Below are positions 51,848-60,451 of a stretch of 64,000 nucleotides of DNA, piece by piece. Origin of the DNA: Streptomyces sp. NBC_00568. Lineage in GTDB: Bacteria > Actinomycetota > Actinomycetes > Streptomycetales > Streptomycetaceae. The DNA lies in NCBI RefSeq assembly GCF_026341855.1, contig NZ_JAPENW010000001.1, positions 4,021,001 to 4,085,000 of the forward strand. Direction: 5' to 3'. Every line of letters starts with the position of its first letter. The first letter of the stretch is position 1. Position numbers and translations under genes: made by a program. Under the pieces are notes generated by a model. That model ran no database searches, was not told the DNA's origin, and saw only the letters and a list, made by a program, of their open reading frames with translations.

Positions 51848-52129
51848 ATGAACCGCAGTGAGCTGGTGGCCGCGCTGGCCGACCGCGCCGAGGTGACCCG
51901 CAAGGACGCCGACGCCGTTCTGGCCGCTTTCGCCGAGACCGTCGGCGAGATCGTCGCCAAGGGCGACGAGAAGGTCACCATCCCCGGCTTCCTGACCTTC
52001 GAGCGCACCCACCGTGCCGCTCGCACCGCGCGCAACCCGCAGACCGGCGACCCGATCCAGATCCCGGCCGGCTACAGCGTGAAGGTCTCCGCGGGCAGCA
52101 AGCTCAAGGAAGCCGCCAAGGGCAAGTAA
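51848..52129 (+). CDS. hupA: DNA-binding protein HU (HupA type)
   Basis: A 93-residue histone-like protein, typical bacterial HU length without the Lys-rich tail of HupS. It has the HU helices (MNRSELVAALADRAEVTRKDADAVLAAFAETV), the hinge GFLTFERTHRAARTARNPQTGDPIQIPA including the DNA-intercalating Pro region, and the C-terminal VKVSAGSKLKEAAKGK. It bends and compacts DNA in the nucleoid. It is followed by a terminator shared with convergent murA. Confidence 0.96.
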   Translation: MNRSELVAALADRAEVTRKDADAVLAAFAETVGEIVAKGDEKVTIPGFLTFERTHRAARTARNPQTGDPIQIPAGYSVKVSAGSKLKEAAKGK

Positions 52130-52184
52130 GGCCGGCCGGTACGTTCCCGCGGGCGCGGGACGCGTACAAGGCACAGCAACGCCA

Positions 52185-52217
52185 ATGGGGCGGCCCCTTT
52201 CAGGGGGGCCGCCCCAT
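52185..52217. terminator. Bidirectional terminator between hupA and murA
   Basis: A perfect 13-bp GC-rich stem (52185-52197 with 52205-52217) with a 7-base loop lies between convergent hupA and murA. Confidence 0.88.
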
Positions 52218-52274
52218 CGTCGTACGTGCGTCCGCCGCGCGCCCGGCCGAGCACCGTGCCCGGCAGTTCGAGCG

Positions 52275-53615
52275 TCAGCCCAGTGCCTTGCCCGGCAGTT
52301 CGACCTTCGCGCCCAGCTCGACGAGCTTGTCCATGAAGTTCTCGTAGCCGCGGTTGATGAGCTCGATGCCGTGGACGCGGGACGTGCCCTGCGCCGCCAG
52401 CGCCGCGATGAGGTACGAGAAGCCGCCGCGCAGGTCGGGGATGACCAGGTCGGCGCCCTGGAGCTTCGTCGGGCCCGAAACGACCGCGGAGTGCAGGAAG
52501 TTGCGCTGGCCGAAGCGGCAGTTGGAGCCGCCGAGGCACTCGCGGTAGAGCTGGATGTGCGCGCCCATCTGGTTCAGCGCGGAGGTGAAGCCCAGCCGGG
52601 ACTCGTACACCGTCTCGTGGATGATGGACAGGCCGGTGGCCTGCGTCAGCGCGACGACCAGCGGCTGCTGCCAGTCCGTCTGGAAGCCGGGGTGGACGTC
52701 CGTCTCCAGGGCGATGGACTTGAGCTGGCCGCCCGGGTGCCAGAAGCGGATGCCCTCGTCGTCGATCTCGAAGGCGCCGCCCACCTTGCGGTAGGTGTTC
52801 AGGAACGTCATCATCGACCGCTGCTGGGCGCCGCGGACGTAGATGTTGCCTTCGGTCGCCAGGGCCGCGGAAGCCCAGGAGGCGGCCTCCAGGCGGTCCG
52901 GGAGGGCCGCGTGGGTGTAGCCGCCGAGCGTGTCCACACCGGTGATGCGGATCGTCCGGTCGGTGTCCATCGCGATGATGGCACCCATCTTCTGCAGGAC
53001 GCAGATCAGGTCCTCGATCTCCGGCTCCACGGCGGCGTTCGAGAGCTCCGTGACGCCCTCCGCGAGCACCGCGGTCAGCAGCACCTGCTCGGTCGCGCCC
53101 ACGGACGGGTACGGCAGCTGGATCTTGGTGCCGCGCAGCCGCTGCGGGGCCTCCAGGTACTGGCCGTCCTCCCGCTTCTCGATCTTCGCGCCGAACTGCC
53201 GCAGCACCTCGAAGTGGAAGTCGATCGGCCGGCCGCCGATGTCGCAGCCGCCGAGCCCCGGGATGAAGGCGTGGCCCAGCCGGTGCAGCAGCGGGCCGCA
53301 GAAGAGGATCGGGATGCGCGACGAGCCCGCGTGGGCATCGATGTCAGCGACGTTCGCGCTCTCGACGTGGGAGGGATCGAGGACCAGCTCGCCGGGCTCC
53401 TCACCCGGACGGACGGTCACACCGTGCAACTGCAGCAGCCCGCGTACGACACGCACGTCGCGGATGTCGGGGACATTGCGCAGCCGGCTCGGCCCGCTGC
53501 CCAGCAGGGCGGCGACCATGGCTTTCGGTACGAGGTTCTTCGCACCGCGGACACGGATCTCGCCCTCAAGCGGGGTTCCGCCATGGACAAGCAGGACATC
53601 GTCGTTGACGGTCAT
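52275..53615 (-). CDS. murA: UDP-N-acetylglucosamine 1-carboxyvinyltransferase MurA
   Basis: MurA transfers enolpyruvate from phosphoenolpyruvate to UDP-GlcNAc, the first committed step of peptidoglycan synthesis. The 446-residue protein has the paired inside-out barrels of the family, Lys-Asn in RGAKNLVP (26-27), and catalytic Cys124 in GLGGCDIGGRPIDFH, so the fosfomycin-target Cys is present rather than the Asp found in mycobacteria. ATG at 53615 (MTVNDDVLLVHGG) is the usual start; the frame is open to 53780 without support. Confidence 0.95.
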   Translation of the reverse strand: MTVNDDVLLVHGGTPLEGEIRVRGAKNLVPKAMVAALLGSGPSRLRNVPDIRDVRVVRGLLQLHGVTVRPGEEPGELVLDPSHVESANVADIDAHAGSSRIPILFCGPLLHRLGHAFIPGLGGCDIGGRPIDFHFEVLRQFGAKIEKREDGQYLEAPQRLRGTKIQLPYPSVGATEQVLLTAVLAEGVTELSNAAVEPEIEDLICVLQKMGAIIAMDTDRTIRITGVDTLGGYTHAALPDRLEAASWASAALATEGNIYVRGAQQRSMMTFLNTYRKVGGAFEIDDEGIRFWHPGGQLKSIALETDVHPGFQTDWQQPLVVALTQATGLSIIHETVYESRLGFTSALNQMGAHIQLYRECLGGSNCRFGQRNFLHSAVVSGPTKLQGADLVIPDLRGGFSYLIAALAAQGTSRVHGIELINRGYENFMDKLVELGAKVELPGKALG

Positions 53616-53896
53616 GTATCTCGCGTTCCGATGAGTTGGGCAGGTGTGGGTCGTCGGCAGGCCGGTCGTACGGGAGCCGAACAGCAAGGGTAATGGCCGC
53701 CCACCCCGGCGTAGGAAGCCCACGGAGGACTCAGCTGCGTCATAGCTTGGACACAACACGAACCGTTCCGAATCGGGCACACGGGGTCACCGGTCCCGGC
53801 GTGCGCGGGCAACGCTTCGTTGCGCCCTGAGCTGCGTTCACTCCCGTACGGGTATTGGGTCCCCACATGAAGGGAATGTGCGGGATCATGTCTGGC

Positions 53897-54469
53897 ATGA
53901 CCGAGGTGTCCTCGCTCACAGGGCGGCTGCTCGTGGCCACGCCCGCCCTGGCGGACCCGAACTTCGATCGCGCGGTGGTGCTGCTCCTCGACCACGACGA
54001 GGAGGGCTCCCTCGGTGTCGTCCTCAACCGTCCGACCCCGGTGGGCGTCGGGGACATCCTGGAAGCCTGGGCCGGTCTGGCCGGGGAACCGGGTGTCGTC
54101 TTCCAGGGCGGCCCGGTCTCGCTGGACTCGGCGCTGGGAGTGGCGGTCATCCCGGGCGGCGCGGCCGGTGAGCGCGCGCCACTCGGCTGGCGGCGGGTGC
54201 ACGGAGCGATCGGTCTGATCGATCTGGAGGCCCCGCCCGAGCTCCTCGCCTCGGCCCTCGGCTCGCTGCGCATCTTCGCCGGATACGCCGGCTGGGGCCC
54301 CGGCCAGCTGGAGAACGAACTGGTCGAGGGAGCCTGGTACGTCGTCGAGTCCGAACCCGGAGACGTCTCCTCCCCGTCGCCGGAGCGCCTGTGGCGCGAG
54401 GTCCTGCGCCGCCAGCGCAGCGAGCTGGCGATGGTGGCGACCTACCCCGACGACCCCTCCCTGAACTGA
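53897..54469 (+). CDS. YqgE/AlgH family protein (UPF0301)
   Basis: A 190-residue protein of the widespread YqgE/AlgH family: LTGRLLVATPALADPNFDRAVVLLLDHDEEGSLGVVLNRPT ... VFQGGPVSLDS ... GWGPGQLENEL. The molecular role is unsettled. ATG at 53897 (MTEVSSL) is chosen because it gives the family N-terminus; GTG at 53855 and ATG at 53867 and 53882 are in frame upstream. It is divergent from murA and followed by a small DUF3039 gene. Confidence 0.9.
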   Translation: MTEVSSLTGRLLVATPALADPNFDRAVVLLLDHDEEGSLGVVLNRPTPVGVGDILEAWAGLAGEPGVVFQGGPVSLDSALGVAVIPGGAAGERAPLGWRRVHGAIGLIDLEAPPELLASALGSLRIFAGYAGWGPGQLENELVEGAWYVVESEPGDVSSPSPERLWREVLRRQRSELAMVATYPDDPSLN

Positions 54470-54544
54470 CCGTCGTACCGGCCCCGGACCGGCACGCGAC
54501 CCTTCCCTCATCTGATGGCCGTGACCCCCAGTACCCTTGGCTTC

Positions 54545-54841
54545 ATGAGCACTCTTGAGCCTGAGACCCAGCCCCAGCGAGGCACGGGGACGGGGACCCT
54601 CGTAGAGCCGACGCCGCAGGTGTCGCACGGCGACGGGGACCACGAGCGCTTCGCCCATTACGTCCAGAAGGACAAGATCATGGCGAGCGCGCTGGACGGC
54701 ACGCCCGTCGTGGCGCTGTGCGGCAAGGTGTGGGTACCGGGCCGCGACCCGAAGAAGTACCCCGTGTGCCCCATGTGCAAGGAGATCTTCGAGTCCATGG
54801 GCGCCGGTGGCGACCAGGGCAAGGGCGGCGACAAGAAGTAA
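54545..54841 (+). CDS. DUF3039 small zinc-binding protein
   Basis: A 98-residue actinobacterial protein of the DUF3039 family. Conserved HERFAHYVQKDKIMASALDGTPVVALCGKVWVPGRDPKKYPVCPMCKEIFESM has a Cys, then CPMC, and an N-terminal His that together could hold a zinc ion. ATG at 54545; the frame is open to 54515. The N- and C-terminal ends are Gly-rich and disordered. Function unknown; it is a typical neighbour of yqgE and murA in Streptomyces as I recall. Confidence 0.88.
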   Translation: MSTLEPETQPQRGTGTGTLVEPTPQVSHGDGDHERFAHYVQKDKIMASALDGTPVVALCGKVWVPGRDPKKYPVCPMCKEIFESMGAGGDQGKGGDKK

Positions 54842-54885
54842 CGCCGAGGCTTCTCCCGGCGCAGTACGCCGCGTGGACCGAGCAC

Positions 54886-54922
54886 GGCCGCGACACCCCT
54901 GGCGAGGGGCGTCGCGGCCTTG
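54886..54922 (+). terminator. Terminator after the DUF3039 gene
   Basis: A 15-bp stem with one mismatch (54886-54900 with 54905-54919), 4-base loop, followed by TTGTCGTT. Confidence 0.7.
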
Positions 54923-55190
54923 TCGTTCCCGGGGTCGGCCGTGCACCGCGGCGACAGCTCCACGCCCGCCCCTTCGCGCCCGAACAGGACCTCCCCCTGC
55001 CGCTCGGCCGCGTGCCCCGAGCGCCGATAGGACGACCCCTCCGAGGAGGGTCCCGCCGGTGACGAGCTCCACCTTCACCGGCGCTGGGGCAGGGCAAGGG
55101 CGTCGCGCAGGCCGGTGAAGGCGCCCGCGAAGGCCTCGCGAGAGGTCGCCGGGGGCTGAGCGTTGCACGGAGTGCGTCCCGTGGTCACAG

Positions 55191-55206
55191 AGTGGTTGAG
55201 ACCTCT
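55191..55206. promoter_or_regulatory. Probable DasR-responsive element
   Basis: AGTGGTTGAGACCTCT matches the 16-bp DasR (GntR-family) consensus ACTGGTCTAGACCACT, with C/G allowed at positions 2 and 15, at 13 of 16 positions. It lies 97 bp upstream of the binding-protein ATG. DasR represses aminosugar uptake and chitin genes until glucosamine-6-phosphate accumulates; this fits the operon ending in a GH20 hexosaminidase. Confidence 0.7.
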
Positions 55207-55302
55207 TGTGGGCACGTTCCTGTACTCCTTAGCCTCCGGAGTGTTGTGCAGAGCAAAACCGCCATTGCGCATGTTGCAACGCACCCCACCGGAGGACGCT
55301 CG

Positions 55303-56640
55303 ATGAAGCTCTCTGCCCCCACATCCCTCGCGGCCCGGACGGTCACCTCTCTCGCGACCCGGACGGCGGCCGCCCTCGCGGCCCTCGTGGTCGCCACCGC
55401 CTGCGCTCCCCAGACCGCCGACAACTCCGGCTCCGGCAAGGACGAGAAGGCCGGCACGCTGCGGGTCTGGCTCTTCCAGGAGGTCGACAACGGGCCCAAG
55501 GCGAAGGTCGTCGACGCGGCCGTCGCCGCCTTCGAGAAGGCCCACCGGGGCACCGAGGTCACCGTCGAGTACATCCCCGTCGAGACCCGCGCCCAGCGCG
55601 TGAAGGCCGCCTTCAACGACCCGAAGAGCGCCCCGGACGTGATCGAGTACGGCAACACGGACACGGCCGGCTATGTGAAGGACGGCGGACTCGCCGACGT
55701 CACCGAGGAGTTCACCGCCTGGAGCGAGTCCAAGGACACCGACCCGACGGCCCGGCAGTCGGTGACGGTGGACGGGAAGATCTACGGCGCCCCCTACTTC
55801 GTCGGCGTCCGCGCGCTCTACTACCGCACGGACGTCCTCGAGGAACTGGGCCTCGACGTCCCGAGGACCCAGGCCGAACTGGCGGACACCGCCCGGCGGA
55901 TCCACGCCGCGAAGCCCGACCTGTACGGGCTCGCCGTGGGCGGCGCCTACACGTACGGCGCGATGCCGTTCATCTGGGCCAACGGTGGCGAACTCGCGCA
56001 GGGCAAGGGCGGTTCGTACACCGCCGCCATCGACAGCGCGAACGCCCGGAAGGGCATCAAGGCCTACACCGCGCTCTTCGGGGACGCGAACTGTCCCGCC
56101 GCCAAGTGCGCGGGTATGGGCGGCAACGACACGGTGACCGCGTTCGCGTCCGGCAAGGCGGGCATGGCCATCGGCGGCGACTTCAGCCACGCGGCGATCG
56201 AGGCGGGCAAGGTGAAGGGCAAGTACGCGGTGGTGCCGCTGCCCGGTGTGAAGGCGGGCTCCGTGGCACCGGCGTTCGCGGGCGGCAACAACATCGGAGT
56301 CCTGAGGAGCACCTCGCACCGCACGCTCGCCGTCGACCTGATGGAGCGGCTGGCGTCCAAGAAGACCCAGGGCGAACTCTTCGACGCGATGGGCTTCCTG
56401 CCGACCTACACCGACGTCCGTGAGCAGGTCGCCGCCAGGGAACCCTTCGTCGCCCCGTTCGTGAAGACCCTCGCCGCGGGTGCCCGGTTCGTGCCGGCCT
56501 CCCCGGCCTGGGCGCAGATCGACGCCTCGCTGGTCCTGCCGACGATGTTCCAGGAGATCGTCAGCGGCAAGAAGGACGTGGCCGGGGCGTCGAAGGACGC
56601 GGCGAAGAAGATGAACGACGCGTTCGGCTCCGTGGGCTGA
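55303..56640 (+). CDS. Aminosugar-binding lipoprotein of ABC transporter
   Basis: A 445-residue extracellular solute-binding protein. The signal peptide ends in ATAC (Cys34). The body has GTLRVWLFQEVDNGPKAKVVDAAVAAFEKAHRGTEVTVEYIPVE and NDPKSAPDVIEYGNTDTAGYV, as in CUT1 oligosaccharide binders. ATG at 55303 follows GGAGGA. It heads the operon binding protein - permease - permease - GH20 hexosaminidase and is preceded by a DasR-type site, so GlcNAc or chitobiose-type oligosaccharides are the likely ligands. No ATPase gene is present; MsiK would be shared. Confidence 0.9.
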   Translation: MKLSAPTSLAARTVTSLATRTAAALAALVVATACAPQTADNSGSGKDEKAGTLRVWLFQEVDNGPKAKVVDAAVAAFEKAHRGTEVTVEYIPVETRAQRVKAAFNDPKSAPDVIEYGNTDTAGYVKDGGLADVTEEFTAWSESKDTDPTARQSVTVDGKIYGAPYFVGVRALYYRTDVLEELGLDVPRTQAELADTARRIHAAKPDLYGLAVGGAYTYGAMPFIWANGGELAQGKGGSYTAAIDSANARKGIKAYTALFGDANCPAAKCAGMGGNDTVTAFASGKAGMAIGGDFSHAAIEAGKVKGKYAVVPLPGVKAGSVAPAFAGGNNIGVLRSTSHRTLAVDLMERLASKKTQGELFDAMGFLPTYTDVREQVAAREPFVAPFVKTLAAGARFVPASPAWAQIDASLVLPTMFQEIVSGKKDVAGASKDAAKKMNDAFGSVG

Positions 56641-56644
56641 GCGG

Positions 56645-57670
56645 ATGGCGACGCAGGACACACGCGCCGAGCGCGCCGGGCGGGGGACGGCCACCAAGGC
56701 GGGCCCCTGCACCCCCGGCTCCCGCATTCCCGGCTCCCGCATCCCCGCCTCCGCCCGCCGGAGCCCCGGGCCCGCGGCCGGTCCCGCCTGGCGCGGGCGC
56801 GCCGGCTGGACCCCCTGGCTCTACCTCGCCCCCGCCCTGGTCGTCCTCGGCGGTCTGCTCGTCTACCCGATCTACCAACTCGGCCTGATCTCCTTCCTGG
56901 AGTACACGCAGGCACAGGTCAGCGGCGGCGAACCGACCACGTTCCAGGGCTTCGGCAACTACACGGAGCTCTTCGCCGACGAACAGTTCTGGCAGGTGCT
57001 CCTCGCCACCGTGCTGTTCGCCGCGGCCTGCGTGGTGTCGACCCTGGTCACCGGATGCGCGCTCGCGGTCCTGCTCACCCGCGTACGGGCCGTCCCGCGC
57101 CTCGCCCTGATGCTGGCCGCGCTCGGCGCCTGGGCGACCCCGGCCGTCACCGGCTCCACGGTCTGGCTGTTCCTCTTCGACCCCGACTTCGGACCCGTCA
57201 ACCGGGTGCTCGGGCTCGGCGACCACTCCTGGACGTACGGCCGCCTCAGCGCCTTCGCGCTCGTCCTGCTCGAAGTGGTCTGGTGCTCCTTCCCGTTCGT
57301 GATGGTGACGGTGTACGCGGGAATCCGCGCCGTACCGGCCGAGGTCCTGGAAGCGGCCGCCCTGGACGGCGCCTCGCAGTGGCGGATCTGGCGATCGGTG
57401 CTCGCGCCGATGCTCCGGCCGATCCTGGTGGTCGTCACCATCCAGTCGGTCATCTGGGACTTCAAGGTCTTCACCCAGATCTACGTCATGACGAACGGCG
57501 GCGGCATCGCCGGCCAGAACCTCGTCCTGAACGTCTACGCGTACCAGAAGGCGTTCGCGGCCTCCCAGTACAGCCTCGGCTCCGCGATCGGCGTCGTGAT
57601 GCTGGTGCTGCTGCTCGGGGTCACGCTGGCGTATCTGCGGCTGCTGCGCCGACAGGGGGAGGAACTGTGA
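56645..57670 (+). CDS. Aminosugar ABC permease 1
   Basis: A 341-residue MalF-type permease. A long basic N-terminus (about 1-55, with a repeated PGSRI) precedes about six helices. The EAA loop is LEAAALDGASQWRIWRSVLAPMLRPI, and VFTQIYVMTNGGGIAGQNLVLNVYAYQKAF is typical of the family. ATG lies 4 bp after the binding-protein stop. Its TGA overlaps the next GTG. Confidence 0.92.
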   Translation: MATQDTRAERAGRGTATKAGPCTPGSRIPGSRIPASARRSPGPAAGPAWRGRAGWTPWLYLAPALVVLGGLLVYPIYQLGLISFLEYTQAQVSGGEPTTFQGFGNYTELFADEQFWQVLLATVLFAAACVVSTLVTGCALAVLLTRVRAVPRLALMLAALGAWATPAVTGSTVWLFLFDPDFGPVNRVLGLGDHSWTYGRLSAFALVLLEVVWCSFPFVMVTVYAGIRAVPAEVLEAAALDGASQWRIWRSVLAPMLRPILVVVTIQSVIWDFKVFTQIYVMTNGGGIAGQNLVLNVYAYQKAFAASQYSLGSAIGVVMLVLLLGVTLAYLRLLRRQGEEL

Positions 57671-58512
57671 ACGTCCTCGGACGTGTTGTCCGGCGGCCCT
57701 GGCGGCTGGCCGCCGAGACGACCGCTCTGCTCGTCGCGGCCGTCGTCGCCTTCCCCCTCTACTGGATGGTGCTCGGCGCCTTCCGGCCGTCCGGGGAGAT
57801 CCGGTCCACCGAGCCCCGGCCCTGGACGCTTTCGCCCTCCCTGGATTCCTTCCGGCGCGTCTTCGGGCAGCAGGAATTCGGCCGGTACTTCCTCAACAGC
57901 CTTCTCGTGGCGGGCTCCGTGGTGGTGGCCTCGGCGCTCATCGCGTTTCTCGCGGCGACAGCGGTGACCCGATTCCGCTTCCGATTCCGGACCACCTTGC
58001 TGATCATGTTCCTGGTGGCGCAGATGGTGCCCGTCGAGGCCCTGACGATCCCGCTCTTCTTCCTGATGCGGGACTTCGGTCAGCTGAACACCCTGGGCTC
58101 CCTGATCCTGCCGCACATCGCCTTCTCGCTGCCCTTCGCGATCTGGATGCTGCGGGGTTTCGTCAAGGCCGTTCCGGACGCGCTGGAGGAGGCCGCGTAC
58201 ATCGACGGTGCGAGCCGCGCGCGATTCCTCTGGCAGATCCTTTTCCCGCTCGTCCTCCCCGGGCTCGTGGCCACCAGCGTGTTTTCCTTCATCTCGGCCT
58301 GGAACGACTTCCTGTTCGCCAAGTCCTTCATCATCAGCGACACCTCGCAGTCCACCCTGCCGATGGCCCTCCTCGTCTTCTACAAGCCGGACGAGCCCGA
58401 CTGGGGCGGTGTCATGGCCGCCTCCACGGTGATGACGATTCCGGTGCTGATCTTCTTCGTACTCGTACAGCGACGACTCGTCTCCGGCCTCGGCGGAGCG
58501 GTAAAGGACTGA
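57667..58512 (+). CDS. Aminosugar ABC permease 2
   Basis: A 281-residue MalG-type permease with six helices. The EAA loop is LEEAAYIDGASRARFLWQILFPLVLPG; FISAWNDFLFAKSFI and the C-terminal RRLVSGLGGAVKD complete the family pattern. GTG at 57667 overlaps the stop of permease 1 by 4 bp (GTGA). Its stop overlaps the hexosaminidase ATG by one base (TGATG). Confidence 0.92.
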   Translation: MNVLGRVVRRPWRLAAETTALLVAAVVAFPLYWMVLGAFRPSGEIRSTEPRPWTLSPSLDSFRRVFGQQEFGRYFLNSLLVAGSVVVASALIAFLAATAVTRFRFRFRTTLLIMFLVAQMVPVEALTIPLFFLMRDFGQLNTLGSLILPHIAFSLPFAIWMLRGFVKAVPDALEEAAYIDGASRARFLWQILFPLVLPGLVATSVFSFISAWNDFLFAKSFIISDTSQSTLPMALLVFYKPDEPDWGGVMAASTVMTIPVLIFFVLVQRRLVSGLGGAVKD

Positions 58513-60170
58513 TGGACATGATGGATACGGGTCTGATTCCGGCGCCGCGCGTCGTCGAGAGCGCCGCGCGCGGGGCGTTCGCGCTGGACGCGGCCACCAC
58601 CCTGTGGGCCGCGCCCGGCACGGACACCACCGAACGCTGGCTGCGCTCGGCGCTCGGCGCGGCACTCGGACTACCGCTGCGACCTGGGACGCAGGACGCT
58701 CCCGGCGGCGTACGGCTGCTCCTCGACGACCGTCTGGGACCGGAGGCCTACCGGCTCGTCGTCGGCGACGACGGAGTCGAGATCCGGGGCGGCGACGCGG
58801 CCGGGGTCTTCTGGGGTGCGCAGACGCTGCGTCAACTGCTCGGCCCCGACGCCTTTCGCCGTGCCCCGGTCCGTCCGCGGACGACGTACGAAATCGCGCA
58901 CCGCGTCATCGAGGACGCACCGCGATTCCGCTGGCGCGGTCTCATGCTCGACGTCTCCCGGCACTTCATGCCCAAGGAAGGCGTCCTGCGCTACCTCGAC
59001 CTGCTGGCCGCGCACAAACTCAACGTCTTCCACTTCCATCTCACCGACGACCAGGGATGGCGTGTCCAGATCAACCGTTACCCGAGGCTGACGGAGGTCG
59101 GGTCCTGGCGCGCCCGCACCAAATTCGGCCACCGGGCCTCACCGTTGTGGGAGGAGAAGCCGCACGGAGGCTTCTACACCCAGGACGACATCCGCGAGAT
59201 CGTCGCGTACGCGGCCGAGCGGCATATCGCCGTCGTCCCCGAAATCGACATCCCCGGCCACTCGCAGGCCGCCATCGCCGCGTATCCGGAACTGGGCAAC
59301 ACCGACGTCATCGACACGACCTCCCTGACCGTCTGGGACAACTGGGGCGTCTCCAAAAACGTACTCGCCCCCACTGACAACACCCTGCGCTTCTACGAGG
59401 GGGTCTTCGAGGAACTCCTCGACCTGTTCCCCGCGGACCCCGCGCGCTTCCCGGAGTTCTCGGGCTTCTTCCACATCGGCGGCGACGAGTGCGCCAAGGA
59501 CCAGTGGAAGCGGTCGGCCACCGCACAGGCGCGCATCAAGGAACTCGGGCTCGCCGACGAGGACGCGTTGCAGTCCTGGTTCATCCGGCACTTCGACAAC
59601 TGGCTCTCCGAGCGCGGGCGTCGGCTGATCGGCTGGGACGAGATCCTGGAGGGCGGTCTCGCGCCGGGCGCCGCGGTGTCGTCGTGGCGCGGGTACCAGG
59701 GCGGGGTGACGGCCGCGCGCGCGGGCCACGACGTCGTCATGTGCCCCGAGCAGCACGTGTACCTGGACTACCGCCAGGCCGCGGGCGAGGACGAGCCGGT
59801 GCCCATCGCCTACGTGCGCACCCTGGAGGACGTGTACCGCTTCGAGCCGGTTCCGCCGCAGCTCACCGAGGCGGAGGCGCGGCACGTGCTGGGCACACAG
59901 GCCAACGTGTGGACCGAGGTGATGGAGGACCACGCGCGCGTGGACTACCAGGCGTTCCCGCGGCTCGCCGCTCTCGCGGAGGTCGCCTGGAGCAGCCTGC
60001 CGGCCCCCGCGGAGCGGGACTTCGCCGGTTTCGAGCGGCGGATGGGCGCCCACTACGCGCGACTCGACGCCCTCGGGGTCGCCTACCGGGCGCCCGCGGG
60101 ACCTCGGCCGTGGCAGCGGCGGCCCGGTGTGCTCGGACGCCCGATCGAGGGGGCGCCCCCGAACGTGTGA
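58512..60170 (+). CDS. GH20 beta-N-acetylhexosaminidase
   Basis: A 552-residue family 20 glycoside hydrolase that removes terminal beta-linked GlcNAc or GalNAc. An N-terminal GH20b domain (about 8-125) is followed by the catalytic barrel (RFRWRGLMLDVSRHFMPKEGVLRYLDLLAAHKLNVFHFHLTDDQGWR). The catalytic Asp325-Glu326 pair in HIGGDECAKDQW works through the substrate acetamido group. There is no signal peptide, so the enzyme is cytosolic and cuts imported chito-oligosaccharides. It is translationally coupled to permease 2. Confidence 0.94.
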   Translation: MDMMDTGLIPAPRVVESAARGAFALDAATTLWAAPGTDTTERWLRSALGAALGLPLRPGTQDAPGGVRLLLDDRLGPEAYRLVVGDDGVEIRGGDAAGVFWGAQTLRQLLGPDAFRRAPVRPRTTYEIAHRVIEDAPRFRWRGLMLDVSRHFMPKEGVLRYLDLLAAHKLNVFHFHLTDDQGWRVQINRYPRLTEVGSWRARTKFGHRASPLWEEKPHGGFYTQDDIREIVAYAAERHIAVVPEIDIPGHSQAAIAAYPELGNTDVIDTTSLTVWDNWGVSKNVLAPTDNTLRFYEGVFEELLDLFPADPARFPEFSGFFHIGGDECAKDQWKRSATAQARIKELGLADEDALQSWFIRHFDNWLSERGRRLIGWDEILEGGLAPGAAVSSWRGYQGGVTAARAGHDVVMCPEQHVYLDYRQAAGEDEPVPIAYVRTLEDVYRFEPVPPQLTEAEARHVLGTQANVWTEVMEDHARVDYQAFPRLAALAEVAWSSLPAPAERDFAGFERRMGAHYARLDALGVAYRAPAGPRPWQRRPGVLGRPIEGAPPNV

Positions 60171-60424
60171 GACGGCTCACGACGGGCGTGCTCCCGGGCC
60201 AGTGCCCTGGCACCGTTGCCCCGCAAGGAAAAAAGGCCCCCAAGGGTCACCGAAGAGTGACAATTCGAGCTCACCGGTGATGCCGTGCGAAAACCGGCCA
60301 TCTCCCTGGTGAGAGGGGCGAATGCCTCCTAGCGGACCCCCGCGTCGGGGGCCGGGGAAGATGTGCCAGAGTTGCCACGTCCGCCCTGTCAGCACGTACC
60401 GTACGGCAGCACAGGTGGGACCAG
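60171..60424 (+). promoter_or_regulatory. Intergenic region before the molybdenum hydroxylase operon
   Basis: The 254-bp gap (281 bp to the TTG) contains an A-rich segment (GGAAAAAAGG) and a GC-rich hairpin (CCCCC GCGT CGGGGG near 60341-60356), which may terminate the hexosaminidase transcript. TTGCCACG near 60373 may belong to the following promoter. No ORF is supported. Confidence 0.4.
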
Positions 60425-60451
60425 GTGGGGCAGCGGGAAGGGGCAACCGGT

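Larger units (their letters stand above)
54842..55302 (+). promoter_or_regulatory. 461-bp gap before the aminosugar operon
   Basis: It contains a terminator for the DUF3039 gene (54886-54922), a DasR-type site at 55191-55206, and GGAGGA before the ATG at 55303. An AT-richer part at 55207-55290, including GCGCATGTTGCAAC, is the probable promoter. No gene is supported on either strand. Confidence 0.5.

Noticed and set aside
53075..53720. Possible mycobacterial-type fosfomycin-resistant MurA
   Set aside because: The active-site position reads GGC (Cys124), not Asp, so there is no basis for intrinsic resistance.
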